The translations under genes were made by a program, and so were the position numbers. DNA of 64,000 bases from Styela clava. Lineage: Eukaryota > Chordata > Ascidiacea > Stolidobranchia > Styelidae. Positions 37,237-48,789 of the stretch are shown here, one piece after another; position 1 is the stretch's first letter, and each line of letters begins with the position of its first letter. The DNA is taken from assembly GCF_964204865.1 (NCBI RefSeq), contig NC_135258.1, forward strand, positions 7,679,001-7,743,000, in the 5' to 3' direction. Below the pieces are notes generated by a model. The model did no database searches. It was not told where the DNA came from and saw only the letters and a list, made by a program, of their open reading frames with translations.

Positions 37237-39311
37237 CAGTGATTCCCAAAGTGGGCGATATCGCCCCCCGGTGGGCGAAAACGATACAAAGGGGGGCGAA
37301 AAAGTCGAAGGGGGCGATAGGGGGGCGATTTCGCGAAACCTGTTTTTGGTCGGCGCATCGTGCGCTTGATTACCGTATTCTGCGTGCTTTCGTAGGTTTG
37401 AATCACGTGGGCGATTATCACACGCGAAAAGATTGCTGGACTCGTCTTCGCAGTAAGGTACGGTAGTTTGCGTATCCCATTGGTCGGGAAATCTGTAGTA
37501 ATCTAGCCCGGGACGCTTCACTGAATGAATCTTTTCCCGACCTTTGACCCCGGAAAATTTTTCCCATACTTTACCATTCTAAAATTTTCGGTGTTCATTT
37601 TGAGAGTGGTTTCGCGAGTTGTTGCATATGAAATGAAGTATTTGTTTCAAACTATCATTCTAATTGATACCATCCAAAAATCTGTTTCAATGTGTCTAGT
37701 GTAGTCTATCACAGCTATTTCTACACTAATTTTTGATCACTGTAATTAAACTGAAACTCTTAGGAGGACAAGGTGATCATTGACTTATTTCATTTAAATT
37801 TTCGAAAAACAACTAAAAACTAACGAATATAATTCAAAATTGCGAAAATGAGGTAATGTTCACGACCACGCCTGAAAGTCTGTCTGAGTGAGGAATGCTT
37901 CTGAGCGGATGCGAAAGGGGGCATTATTACGTTAATATTTGCATCTTCCTGATTGGCCAATGTCACGAAGTAAACAAGAAAGTCATTGCCAGGAGAAACA
38001 CCCAAACGGCGGTTTTAACGATGAATTAACTTTATTTCTTATCTACGCTCAAGGAGTAAATTACATTTCTTTTACGTAACAGAATTTATCGTGAGACACG
38101 TTTAGACTAAATTTAATTATATCCTAAAAATTATATTGAACAACTACTCGTTTAACAAGCCTACAATTCAATTATAATTAGACAAATGCAAACACGCAGA
38201 AAAGTTGATGTTGAGTGCAGGGGTTCAATAGCGCAGTAAATATTCAAATATATTGCAATGCAATAAGGAAATCAAATTCATATTCTATTCGAGAGATTCA
38301 TCACAGATTCATTTTTGTAAGAATGTATCTTCTCAAAGAAAATCTTTATCAAATTTTCACAAGCCATGCGAAAATATTCACTTCAATGTTTCGAAGTACA
38401 TATTTGTGCGAACAAATATTTTTGAAAATGAACATTACAAAGAACTAGGATTAGTGATGCCCATTAGAAAATCTTCCGATCTTGGCGTCGTAAAGCTATC
38501 AAGCGTGATGCAGCAACAAGACAGTGTCACATCAAATGTCATTGTAATAATTTTTTAATAAGACGACTGAGTTGAGTTCACGAATTGTCGCAGTTTTTGC
38601 ACGAAGTTCCGTTTTTAACTTTCAAAAAATATATGCGTTCCGCAAAAGACTAGCAACCCTAAATTTTGTCCCGCGAGCGACGTAAAATTTGCCGACCCCT
38701 GAGCCATCCGAGTCCACGAATTCAAAACAAATGGCTGATTAATTCTATGGACTGGTGATCGGACTGGAGGACGTGGTAGGATGAGGAATGGAGGATGAAT
38801 TTCACCGAAGACCGTTATGTATCATGTATTTTGATGAAGGTCATAAGGCTGTAGAGATGAATGAGATGTACCTAAATCATTAGTATAAAATTTAAAAAAA
38901 TCATCTTGTTCTCATTATTTCAATGTAAAACGAGATGTGATTAAGAGTTAAATGCTATAAGGCAATAGTACACTGCGGTTTTTGAGGAGGTAGAACCCTG
39001 GATTCTTTCATTTCCGACCTCTGATATGGTTAAAAACGGGTTTTCAGCAGTGACACTATTGCTATCAAAACAACCAAATCGCCTTTCCATCAGTAAACGG
39101 GGTAATTTCAGATAAGATAAAAAAAACTCGCTGAAGAACACCAAGCTCATCCATCTCATTAAAAACACTATGTATAAACTATGATTTGTCTCCTTATTTG
39201 GTATGTAATATATTCGTTTCAGACTTCCAATTTTTTTGCAGTGCCGGGGGGCGATGAAGTTGCATAAACTACTGTAGGGGGGCGATGGTACAAAAAGTTT
39301 GGGAACCACTG
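37237..39311. mobile_element. Composite nested hAT element B
   Basis: The left end CAGTGATTCCCAAAGTGGGC and the right end, inverted, CAGTGGTTCCCAAACTTTTT match element A in the opposite orientation. A perfect target duplication cattagac flanks it (37229-37236 and 39312-39319). It carries the same middle hAT layer (37478-38701) but not the innermost one, so the two-layer composite moved as a unit. No transposase ORF; the minus-strand ORFs near 37.2-37.5 kb fall in the repeat-rich end. Confidence 0.88.
37478..38701. mobile_element. Middle hAT layer inside element B
   Basis: Ends CATTGGTCGGGAAATCTG and, inverted, CAGGGGTCGGCAAATTTTAC, as in 10408-12567. The flanks gcgtatcc and agccatcc are decayed target copies. 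It contains the shared hAT core sequence (37530-38010). Confidence 0.75.
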
Positions 39312-39319
39312 CATTAGAC

Positions 39320-39939
39320 TACATTCTGTATTTTGTATGATTTATTGAATGAACTTTCTGCAATGCAGCATTATGAATTGTAAAGCAATATTTCAGCGAC
39401 GAATAATTGCTGAAGATAAAGCGTTGACGGTGTCCGCACGTTACGGACGACATTATCAACTAATCAATGTCGATAAATTTTTGTCTATGTCAGTACTCGC
39501 GATGTTTACAGATTAGAATGAGACAGCCGCACAAAAGTGCTACAAAACTTGTTTGTTCTAATCCCATATGGAATAAGAGTTTCGAGATTACACTTACATC
39601 ACCCTAGCGGTTTTCTTTATATTGCCGACCTTGACAAGAGATTACTGGTTTGAGCAATAAATGGCATTCATAAAGATTTTGTTTTTCCTTTCTAGCTGTT
39701 AGCTCAAAGCTGCGAAAGGCAAAATTCATTTCAATATAATTTACTTTGAACTCACGAAATCGAATGGGAATTTCTCTTAATTCTAGTTTAGCAAATAAAG
39801 AGCTGAGAGTTGTATCTTTAACACATTTTTCATTCAATACCAACTTAAAAAATTGAAGAACAATAGCTCTGTTTTGATTATTGGGAATTGGACATGATTA
39901 ACATTTTAATGTTGAACTAAATTGCTTTTTTATCTGGTT
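39320..39939. other. Spacer 3' of AKR-2
   Basis: No gene recognised. A minus-strand attaaa (39909-39904) sits about 30 bp past the AKR-2 stop and may serve as its polyadenylation signal. A minus-strand ORF at 39604-39843 has no recognisable domain. Confidence 0.45.
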
Positions 39940-42900
39940 TCAATCTTCAGAATAATTCTCTTGATGTGCCCAGTATTTGTGACCTCCAAGAAACCTGAAA
40001 ATAGACGGGCGGTATGATCAGTAGGTTTATATAACTATATGTGCACATTACATACTAATCCAATATGGGACGTTGAAAATGTGATGGAAAATAGGGCGCT
40101 CCAGAATGATGTGCACCATGATGGCGGGCACCGGAACGTCGTATGTGTACCAGATTAGGGTTAGGTCATAATTTTATTTCAATATTCCTTATTTTAGTTC
40201 TATTACGAGTTCGGTGACTAGCCAAGTGACTCCCGTAGTATTTGTACCTAAATTATGGTCTAATCTGATACACATACGCCGTTCCGGTGTCCGCCATCTT
40301 GGTTCACACACTACGGGAGTACCTTCACAAATGTGTAATAAGGTTTAGTTTAGAGTTTAGACCAACGGTGCGCAAGGTCTGCATACCGAAATTTATTTTG
40401 GAGAGAGGGCGCATTGAGAAGAGTAATCGATTTTATCAAAGGACCATATCATATAGTCAGTCATAATAATCATGATAGTGTCAACTTTAATGGCGGCTGA
40501 CGTTGAATTAATGAGATGGAAAAATACATTAATATCATTTTAAATATATTTGAAGTTTAGATATTTTAAATGAAGATCAAAATAAAATTTGTATGTAGTT
40601 AAAAGAAAATTTTCAACTTTCGCCAGCATCGGGCCCGCACGAAATGCTTTTGAAGCCGTAGTTTGCTTATCCCTGGTTTAGAGCAGTGGCCGGCTATCAC
40701 CGGTCCGCGAAAAGGTGACTACCAGTCCGCAGAAAGTTGACAAAAAAGCGAACAAGGCCCAAACGAGAATATCGGTCAGAGACCAAAGACTTATCGATCG
40801 AAAGTTAGGGGATCCCTCAAAACAGCGCGCTCACTCCATAGTGACACATTGTGTCTCATCACTAATTAATTGCTAACTCGCTAATTATACGACATAATTT
40901 GCCCAAAATCAATAGGCTTCTGTTACGAGATATGATGAATGCACATGCAAAATCTGCAATCTCGCTTTCGTGAGATATCGCGTGCATCTAACAGACAGAC
41001 AAACAGACAAATACCTATTAACATACTTACCGATTAAAATCGATAGGTAACAAGAGAGCTACGCCCAAATATATGGACACGTCTGTTCGTAGTACAGTAC
41101 GGTGTACCGTACCGTCAGATCACAGTCTACAAATATATTCACACCAAGCGAAGCAGTACAGTAGGACACAAAATGGCTTCCGATGTCCGCAGAACGTTTA
41201 ATGACGTCATAGCAAACAAAAACAAATCTCACAGAGCTAACAGAAATATTTAAAATGAATAAAAGTAATAGCCTTCTGGGGAAAATTTTTATCTTCAACC
41301 ACTGAAAATTTCAAAGCAATTGGTCCAGTATTCGGAGAGAAAAGCGGTTTTTTAATATTTCCACTAGGTGTGTTATTCTGTGTCAAATAACAACAAGAAC
41401 AAGAACAACATAATATTGAAACGATCGTTATGTCCATTACGTGTCCAATAACCACCTCCACAGTCTAACGACCACAAACTGTACGACTAAAAACGGCACC
41501 CAATAGCAAACCAGACAAACACAACTCATCTGGGCAGCACGTCTGACTTCACAAACAATTTTCACGTCAATATGTCGCAATAATGCTAGGTCAATTGCGT
41601 TCACTGCGCCTTCGTGAGAAAGTTTCACATTAGTCCAAATAAGATCTCACAACTAAATGATTCTCGCTAACAACGTGACTGCTGGCCCAGTCAGCTATTT
41701 AAACGGTGCTAATTATATACTTGATGATTATCATAGAACTAGCACATTTTGTAATAAAATTATTTGTGACTGAACAAACATTAATAATGAAATTCTTGAA
41801 TGACTAAGCTCCAATGCGAAACAAATACTTTCAAGATCAAGCACAATGATTTGTATTTGCAATATGGATTTGTAGCCGTAAGTGAAATCAACGAAACTTT
41901 CTCGTGGTAACGACCCCAATATGACAGATCGCTGGCGCTGGTTCGTTATCGTCGGCGCAGATGCCATTTTGGATGATTGTAGCAATACTTTGACAAGATC
42001 AATAACGGTACAGGGACTTTCGTAGCTTTTCCATGTCTTTTTCATACTAAGCTCGCAAACGAGGCAATGAAGCCTTCTAACGAAGAGATTCTCTTGAACA
42101 ATCACGAGATATCAAAGTAGGCTGGACGTAAACAGAACGTTACGTGGGTCCACTTAGCAGCCTTTGTCATACTAAGTTCCCGAATGAGCAAAGAAGCGTT
42201 AGAAACTCATTTGAACGATGAGATTGTCTTGTCCACGACGAAATAGCGAAGTAATGTACAGTAAAGTAATGGCCAGAAAACAAATGCAGGTCTTGATTAA
42301 ATAGCATTAAAATAGAATAAATAGCATCACCTCTGTTTTTGAATATATCGCCAACATTGTTTTTTAACGCGTATTATTTATTACATAAGCTCAGTTCGTT
42401 TTTATAAAAGTGGTCCGTCAAAAGTTTGGTCTGGCTATACCGGTCCGCCACTTAAAAAAGGTTGATTACCACAGGTTTAGACAATAACTCATCTGAAGCG
42501 AGAGGGATTGATACTCTCGTATGAAGATTCACTAAAATATAGGTGAACATCATACCCTTCCAAGTCGAACATTCTCCATTTCTTGTCCAAAGTATAAATC
42601 AGCTTCATTTCATCTTCGTTCAATGCGAAGTCGTGAACCTAGTTATTTAAATAATGTAATTATTGATTGTAAATAAGTAGGAAGGGGATTTTTTCCTAAA
42701 CTAAAAAAGTTATTCTCACTTGAAAATTGCTCTTTATTCTCTCGGGATCCACACTTTTTGCAACAGCTCCTACTCCTCTTTGTATTTGAAATCTTATTGC
42801 TACTTGAGCGACAGATTTCTCTCGTTTTTCTGCAATTGATTTCAAAACTGGATCCTCAAGAACAACCGGGTCGTTGTCGGTAGCCCTGAATTGGAAATAT

Positions 42901-45900
42901 AAAGTTTTGTATTGCGTTGATTTGTTCTTGTGCTCCATCAGCGAAAGTTGCCTTTTCCAATCCATTACAAATTAAAGAATAACAAACGCAGTACAAACGA
43001 TACCAGGCATTGGAAGACACTCTTGTCAACTGCAACAACTACCCTCATTTGATATTAAAGAACCCAGTCAAGTGTTAACAGCATTCACAGCTTTTCGCAG
43101 ATTACAATATGAAGGGGACATTCAGTCGCTCAGAATGATTATATATATATAAAGGTATTTATATTTCGCTGCCTAGTTCAAGAATTCCAAGACCATAGGC
43201 CAAATTTGAAAATTGAATCATTTTTATTTAAAAATATTACAAAGAAATATGTGCTTTTTAACTGGTATTTAATCATAGTTGGAAGAAAGATATATATAAA
43301 AGTATTTCAATAAAATGGAAAATATTTAAAATAAAAAATGTACGTTTCACTGATATTCGTAAAAAAGCGTTTTGATGTCTCGAGTTCGGCTAGTTCGCGT
43401 AACCGCCTGTTTGTCATATTGTACGCTTTTTGCTTAAAAAATATCTCACCAGGATCTTGTTCTGGATCCCAGCGCTGCGTATGCCACCACAGCAATTCCA
43501 TTCCTTTTGCAGAATTCTATATGTTTCACATCAGCTAAGTAAGGATGAGATTCAATCTGATGAACAGCAGGTTTAATCGAGCAATCTTTCAATATTCGGT
43601 TTATCTGGTATTCGTTGAAATTAGAAATCCCGATGCTTCGAACTAAACCTTCTTTTTGTAATTTTTCGATTTCCTAGACAAGAAATATACCAAAAAATCT
43701 TATAATAAGAGAATAAATTTATCACAAGATATTTGAAATCCTCAATTAGCAGAAATGACAGTTGATACACGCACTAGACTAGAGCCTTAACTGTGCAAAC
43801 ATAGCGTTCCCCGTCAGGATTTAAACGTTTCATGATGTCTATGTTTGCTCGATCCTTGAGTTTTCATTTTAAGCAATCTTAAGGGCTCCAGTGGTGTCAG
43901 TTTTGTTCGAATACGACCTTCGATCAGTCGGTCTTTTTGTTCTTTCCTAACCTAAGATCTCTCAGCGCTTTACCTTTCAGTGTCTTATTGTATGAATCTT
44001 CAAAATATGTGTGAAGTATCCAATAAAAGAACTACAATAAGTAACTAGATTTATAAAAGCTTTGCCATATACCTTCCAAGTATCAACATAATGAACGACG
44101 TTGTTGTAAAGATAAGCTCCGTTCTTGTCTTGAGGAAGCGGAACGTCTGCTTTCTAAAATGAAAAATTGAATTCAATTTAGAAAACTGAGTAATGTATTT
44201 ATTCATTAATTCCCATTTGTGTTGATTTTTATAAATACCATTTTTGGCCACCGACCCTTGCGATACCTTATTTTGCCATAAAAACACCTAAATACGGTCG
44301 GGCATCGCGTCTGCGTTTTTGACGTCAAACAGGTTTGTCTCTTTTGACAATGTGCAAAGAGATTGCTGAACTCCGTTTCGTCTGTTGTAAGATGGTTCAC
44401 GTAACTGGTGAATTGTTACCAACTACGGATTGTTTTAAAGATTTATATAAGTTTAGACCAGGGGTCATCAAACGTTTTTGACCGCGGGCCAGGTATGACT
44501 CAAACTGTGTTGAAACGGGCCGGACAAATATTTTTGTCATTGCAATACAATAAATTTCTAAAAGTTGGAAAATTTATTCAACAATATAAATTCTACATTT
44601 CGGAAGTTTTGAATAATAAATTCTATATCGCAGAATATAGATCAAAAACATCATAGCAAAACAAATATACAATATGTCTAACAACTATCCTGATGTTAGC
44701 TGTTAACATAACAATTGCTGTCATGAATATCCGCATGTGAGCGGTACAAAAGTTAATGTGACCTGTACTATTAGCGCAAAATGCACGTTCGACGTTTATT
44801 TTAGCACGAGAAACGTACACAGCAACAGTTTCGCCGAAAGCACGCGCCACGAGTGTACGAGTGCATCCATCCTCCGCACAAACGCTGCGTTCCGGTATAG
44901 GATTTCAGCCTATTTTATCACAGCTATTTCTAGACAATTTTTGATTACTGCGATTAAACTACAACTCCTAAGAAGGAAAAATATTGATTGACTTATTTTA
45001 TTCATCGTTAAATTTCTGAATTACAACCGAAAACTAACGAACGAAAACTAACGCGGATGCGAGAAGGTCTATTGTTAGGTCACGTTTTGCATATTGCTGA
45101 TTGGCCAATGTTAGAAAATACACAAGGAAGTCGAAGCTCGGAGAAACATCCTTTGGAAAAAAGTGCGCCATTTTTCATGTTATTGCGGGTCAGATGGAAG
45201 GACGCCACGGGCCGGATCCGGCCCGCGGGCCGTAGTTTGGTGAACTCTGGTTTAGCTATAAATAACAGATAGTAAGGCGAAAGTATGTTTTAATAAAAAA
45301 AAACACGTTGAAATACGGGGATGAAACGTAAATAATAAAATAATTGAAAAGTTTTGAAATGTAAATATCCCTGTGGGACGCGCTCCACCGTTTGAGAACC
45401 ACTGGTTTAGACTCACATTTCCCAACTTCGTAAGAATTCCCTCCGGTTGATTTGGGGAAGAAAATTTTACATTAAATTTGGTATAGATTCATTAATTTTG
45501 TTCACATTTTTATTACTATTGTAATGCATGTATATGGAATGGACACATTACAAACAACTCGAATTTTCCAAAAGCCAGAGTGCGACTTGCGCCTAATTGT
45601 TTGTCTATTGAAGATAAAACAATTAACGGAACACAGTTTTTACGAATAGCGGAGAAGGGATAAAGGGTTAGGAAAAAGGAGGAATTTATCCTCAAAGGCT
45701 ACGAACCACTGTTTGAACGAATTTTATAGTCTTGTCAGTATATATGTCTTTGGAAATAATATGATAACTTGTACAGTATCAAAAAACTTTATTTATTTCT
45801 GCTAAAAACTTACCGGCAAAGCACATGGGATGTGAATCAGGAATAAATCCAAGTAGTCGGTTTGTAATTTGTTTAGGCTTTCCATAAATCCCTTTCTCAC

Positions 45901-47039
45901 ATCTTTTGGGTCATTGAATTGTGCCCACAGCTGCATAAATGCAATATATTACGTAAATACTACACAGTGCAAAATTCGCCTCATATTTTTCTATCTTTGT
46001 AAATTTTATGGAAGTTGATGTTTCGTTCGATAGTTGAGGGAATTTAACGCGATCCAGATGGGTTCGCTGATATTACGACACCCAAGAACACGGGCATCGT
46101 GAAGACCCCATGATCGCTTCACTGAATACATTTATATATCTAAATTGAATTAAATACAAATGCGAAGAAATCATCTAAATACCTTGCTTGTTATAAACAT
46201 TTCTTCTCTTTTTACTTTTCCTTCTTTATATAAATCTTGCAAAGTATCTCCGATTTCTTTCTCATTTCCATACAACCAAGCACTGTCTATATGCCGGTAT
46301 CCACATTCGATTGCAGCGCGGACAGTCGTACAGACTTTTTCTGGTGGTATCTGCCAAAGCAATGAACTCACATCAATGGTCGCTTATGTACCGTTTTGGA
46401 AAAACTCGAGTAATTGACTCGATTCGATTTCGGCTCGAGTTACCATATATCAAAGATTCGAAGTAACTCGAGTCTTCTGAATACTCAGACCCATACTTAT
46501 TTATCCGCCAGTGAGACTTACCTCAGTGATTCGTCTCGAATGACTTCGGGTTTAGGAATTTCCCTTGGACACTGGACTAGCTTGCGTTATAATTTGGATC
46601 ACTGAAACTTGTTGGATTGAACGTAGGTCACATGTAGATTGGAGGAACTTATTCATTTTCAAATTATGGTGAGCTACTCAAATTTAATAACTTTCGAGGC
46701 ATATTATAGAAGATTCGCTATAATACTCATCTAAATAACACGGAATTAGTCTACGATTTTCAGAGCTATAGGTTTAGATACATTAATAGATGTAGTTTTT
46801 CAGTTGAACAAAATATCCGAATCGAATTGGCGCCCAGCAAGTACAATTTCGTTGTGAGTCTTGTAGAAATATTTAATGTATTTTCTTTAAAGCAAATGTC
46901 TTGTTTAATCATCAAGATTTTTTTTTATACACTTCTCAAGTGTTTGTGAACCTGGTAGTCAAATATCTATACTTACAATCCCGAATCCCAATACCAAAGC
47001 TGGCATCTGATGTCCCGTGTTTAATGTTAGTTCGTACAT
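39940..47039 (-). CDS. Aldo-keto reductase AKR-2
   Basis: Eight exons on the minus strand: 47039-46977, 46350-46183, 45930-45814, 44153-44073, 43673-43450, 42885-42720, 42638-42556 and 39994-39940. They join in frame to 318 aa, a normal AKR length. The protein opens with [16 protein letters not shown]. The catalytic tetrad is D43, Y48, K77 and H110. NADPH contacts are S160, N161, Q182, Y208, K261-S262, R267 and N271. The C-terminus is [15 protein letters not shown]. It is predicted to be a cytosolic NADPH-dependent aldehyde/ketone reductase; the substrate cannot be told from sequence. The exon pattern equals that of AKR-1 and AKR-3, so the three arose by tandem duplication. Introns 3 and 7 are swollen by hAT insertions (44459-45404 and 40363-42474). 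Confidence 0.92.
40088..40325. mobile_element. Palindromic MITE 'P' in AKR-2 intron 7
   Basis: The best-preserved copy: ggcgctccagaatgatgtgc on the left and, inverted, ggtactcccgtagtgtgtga on the right, with the inner arms (gatggcgg, accggaacg) also matching. The inverted arms are about 50 bp each. Confidence 0.65.
40363..40675. mobile_element. hAT MITE in AKR-2 intron 7, left of a tandem pair
   Basis: Left end CAACGGTGCGCAAGGTCTGC; right end reading GTTTGCTTATCCCTG. The flanks gtttagac (40355-40362) and gtttagag (40676-40683) match at 7 of 8; the right flank is also the left flank of the next hAT. Confidence 0.72.
40795..41045 (-). repeat. Dispersed repeat 'Y', inverted copy
   Basis: Reverse complement of 50172-50465: ggggatccctcaaaacagcg, then tgtcgtataattagcgagtt-type sequence, ending aacatacttaccgattaaaa. 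Unclassified. Confidence 0.6.
41046..41458 (+). repeat. Dispersed repeat 'Z', the fullest copy
   Basis: Starts gtaacaagagagctacgccc and tatatggacacgtctg, ends in aagaacaacataatattgaa and tacgtgtccaataa. The ggacacgt near the start and acgtgtcc near the end are inverted, which hints at MITE-like ends. It abuts repeat 'Y' directly. Confidence 0.6.
41897..42040. repeat. Recent duplicate of 35734-35870
   Basis: About 135 bp from ttctcgtggtaacgacccca to gtagcttttccatgt is almost identical at the two sites; I see one substitution and one 4-base difference. The stretch belongs to the module array at 35.5-37.1 kb. Confidence 0.7.
44459..45249. mobile_element. hAT element in AKR-2 intron 3, left of a tandem pair
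   Basis: Left end CAGGGGTCATCAAACG followed by gaccgcgggcc; right end, inverted, CAGAGTTCACCAAACTACGG followed by cccgcgggcc. The flanks gtttagac (44451-44458) and gtttagct (45250-45257) match at 6 of 8. It contains the shared hAT core at 44890-45150. Confidence 0.8.
45258..45404. mobile_element. Truncated hAT, right end only
   Basis: Ends GTTTGAGAACCACTG, directly followed by gtttagac (45405-45412), which equals the left flank of the neighbouring hAT at 44451. The left end is lost. Confidence 0.55.
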
Positions 47040-47790
47040 GACAAACAACAAAATCAGGCTTTGTTGTCAAATATTATTTGTTCTTCAACTTTTCAAATTT
47101 AGTCCGGACTCTCGGTTTAATGTTTTTCGTGAACTACTATATACCTTCGTGACAGCTATATACATTTTAAAGACGTATGTTATATAGAAATATAATATTA
47201 TGATATAATAGAAATGTAACATATATAGAAATAACATAACATATATGAAAACCAAATAGAACCTAAAAGGTATCAACATAAAACCTCGAATAAATAAAAA
47301 CGTATTGTAAAAGAAATGAGTAAGCATGTATTTTATTCGTGATCTCATCTGACCTTCAAATTTTCCGCTTTTTTAGCGACCACTCTGTCTGTATATTTAT
47401 TTAATCGACCTTCTCTAAAATTTTCATCTTATTTAACAGCGTCCTAGTTTTACATCACACATTGCGTATTTTCATGACAAATAAGCACGGCTCTTCCTAA
47501 TCAAAAAAACGGTAACGTTTTTGTCAATGCCAATACGTGCTATTATTTTTTTGGCATAGTTATGTTGAATATTATCCACCGAAAGTAGCCATGTGAGAAA
47601 ATTTGCACAAAAGCAATTTATTCTTATTTGATTGCCAAATATATAATTAGGATAACGTCGCCTAGTGATAAATTGACAAAGAAAAGAATTAATAGCAAAG
47701 CGCATCGTTCAAATGTACAATGTTACAAACATTTTAATAGATATCATATTAAATAGAAATGAAAGTTAAGTTTTGAGAATTGGGGCTTAT
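46820..47790. repeat. AKR-2 exon 1 and upstream block, partner of 48790-49640
   Basis: The block containing AKR-2 exon 1 and about 750 bp upstream is homologous in order to 48790-49640. Landmarks in both: exon 1, then ggcatagttatg, then atccaccgaaagtagccatg. This is presumably a duplicated promoter region. Confidence 0.65.
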
Positions 47791-48215
47791 CTATTATTTG
47801 ATAGATATGTTCGCGCGACCCTCCATTTTTTATGCGGATTTTGTTTCAATGCAAATACCGGTCATCATGCATACTAAGATATTGCAAGAATCCAATTTTG
47901 GTTATTATTGTAAAACTGCTCGAGCTGGCGAAAATTAGATACAGGGACGTTGGATTACAAACAATAAAAAAAAAACTTGTGCTTGTTCACATATATGTTG
48001 TTGTTGTTGTCATTAGGTTTTATGGCACTGATAACATTAGTGGTCTTTTGCACCATTAACATATTTGAAATGAAGAATTCTAGATATCAAATTAGGAAAA
48101 ATAAATAGATATATATACAATAAAATAATTATAATATTAATAATCCTAAAGAATTCTGCCCTTAAAATACAACGAATTGTATAGCAGATTCAATCATATG
48201 TAATTACTTCTGCCG
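47791..48215. other. Intergenic, nothing recognised
   Basis: AT-rich spacer. A short (GTT)n-like run lies at 47997-48010. No gene or element ends seen. Confidence 0.4.
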
Positions 48216-48407
48216 ATCTTCCAAAGCTTCTGGTCCTAAATTTTATATCGAAACGTTCCAGTAAACACCCATGCATGGAAGGTCGAATGGACATTTATCA
48301 TCGTTGCAATTTCGGCTGAATGTCATATTGTTTTCCGTATCTCATGATCACATTATTGTCGTTCTCGAAAGCCATGTTTGAAAACCTCCGCTTAATATTT
48401 CACTAAT

Positions 48408-48599
48408 TCAATTATTAGCAACAAACAAGTACATACTTATTTGAAAAAACACCCCGGGAAATACCGGTCCTTTGTAAAATGCTGTGATACTGGGCGATTG
48501 CGACACATTCCTGATTATATCAATTTGACATCCGGAAAAGCATTTGAAGCTCAACGCGGGATGTAACCCTAAAAAACCTGCTGCCAACGCAAGCAGCAC
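48408..48599 (-). CDS. Possible first exon of a small secreted Cys-containing protein
   Basis: A 63-codon minus-strand ORF opens with a hydrophobic signal-like stretch (MLLALAAGFLGLHPALS) followed by FKCFSGC, reminiscent of the start of Ly6/uPAR-type domains. A second coding-like piece with CNDDKCPFDLPC lies downstream at about 48250-48330. The two are not joined by obvious splice sites, and no further exons are seen. The region is partly duplicated at 49745-50160. It may be a small gene, a relic or chance. Confidence 0.22.
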   Translation of the reverse strand: MLLALAAGFLGLHPALSFKCFSGCQIDIIRNVSQSPSITAFYKGPVFPGVFFQISMYLFVANN

Positions 48600-48789
48600 A
48601 GAATCAATGGGGATATATACCGTGAGAGATCCAAATTACGGTAAGCTACTAAAATTGAATAGATTTCAAGGGATATTATACAAGTTTTTGATTTAATACT
48701 CATCTAATCTAAATAGCACAGGAGTGGCATCTAAATAGTAGAGCTAGATTTAGATGCATTAGCAGGTGCTGTTTTTCAGTTGAACGAAT

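Larger units (their letters stand above)
40684..42474. mobile_element. hAT element in AKR-2 intron 7, right of a tandem pair
   Basis: Left end CAGTGGCCGGCTATCACCGG; right end, inverted, CTGTGGTAATCAACC. The flanks gtttagag (40676-40683) and gtttagac (42475-42482) match at 7 of 8. It is filled with other repeats (40795-41045, 41046-41458, 41897-42040). Confidence 0.7.

Noticed and set aside
37125-37521. Overlapping ORFs of 85-113 codons on both strands
   Set aside because: They lie in the repeat-rich end of hAT element B. The same ORFs recur in element A (12524-12912), explained by repeated gcgat/cgccc motifs and not by coding constraint.
47085-47348. Hydrophobic minus-strand ORF of 87 codons
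   Set aside because: It is a very AT-rich stretch of ATA/TAT repeats upstream of AKR-2. The tyrosine and isoleucine runs are compositional.
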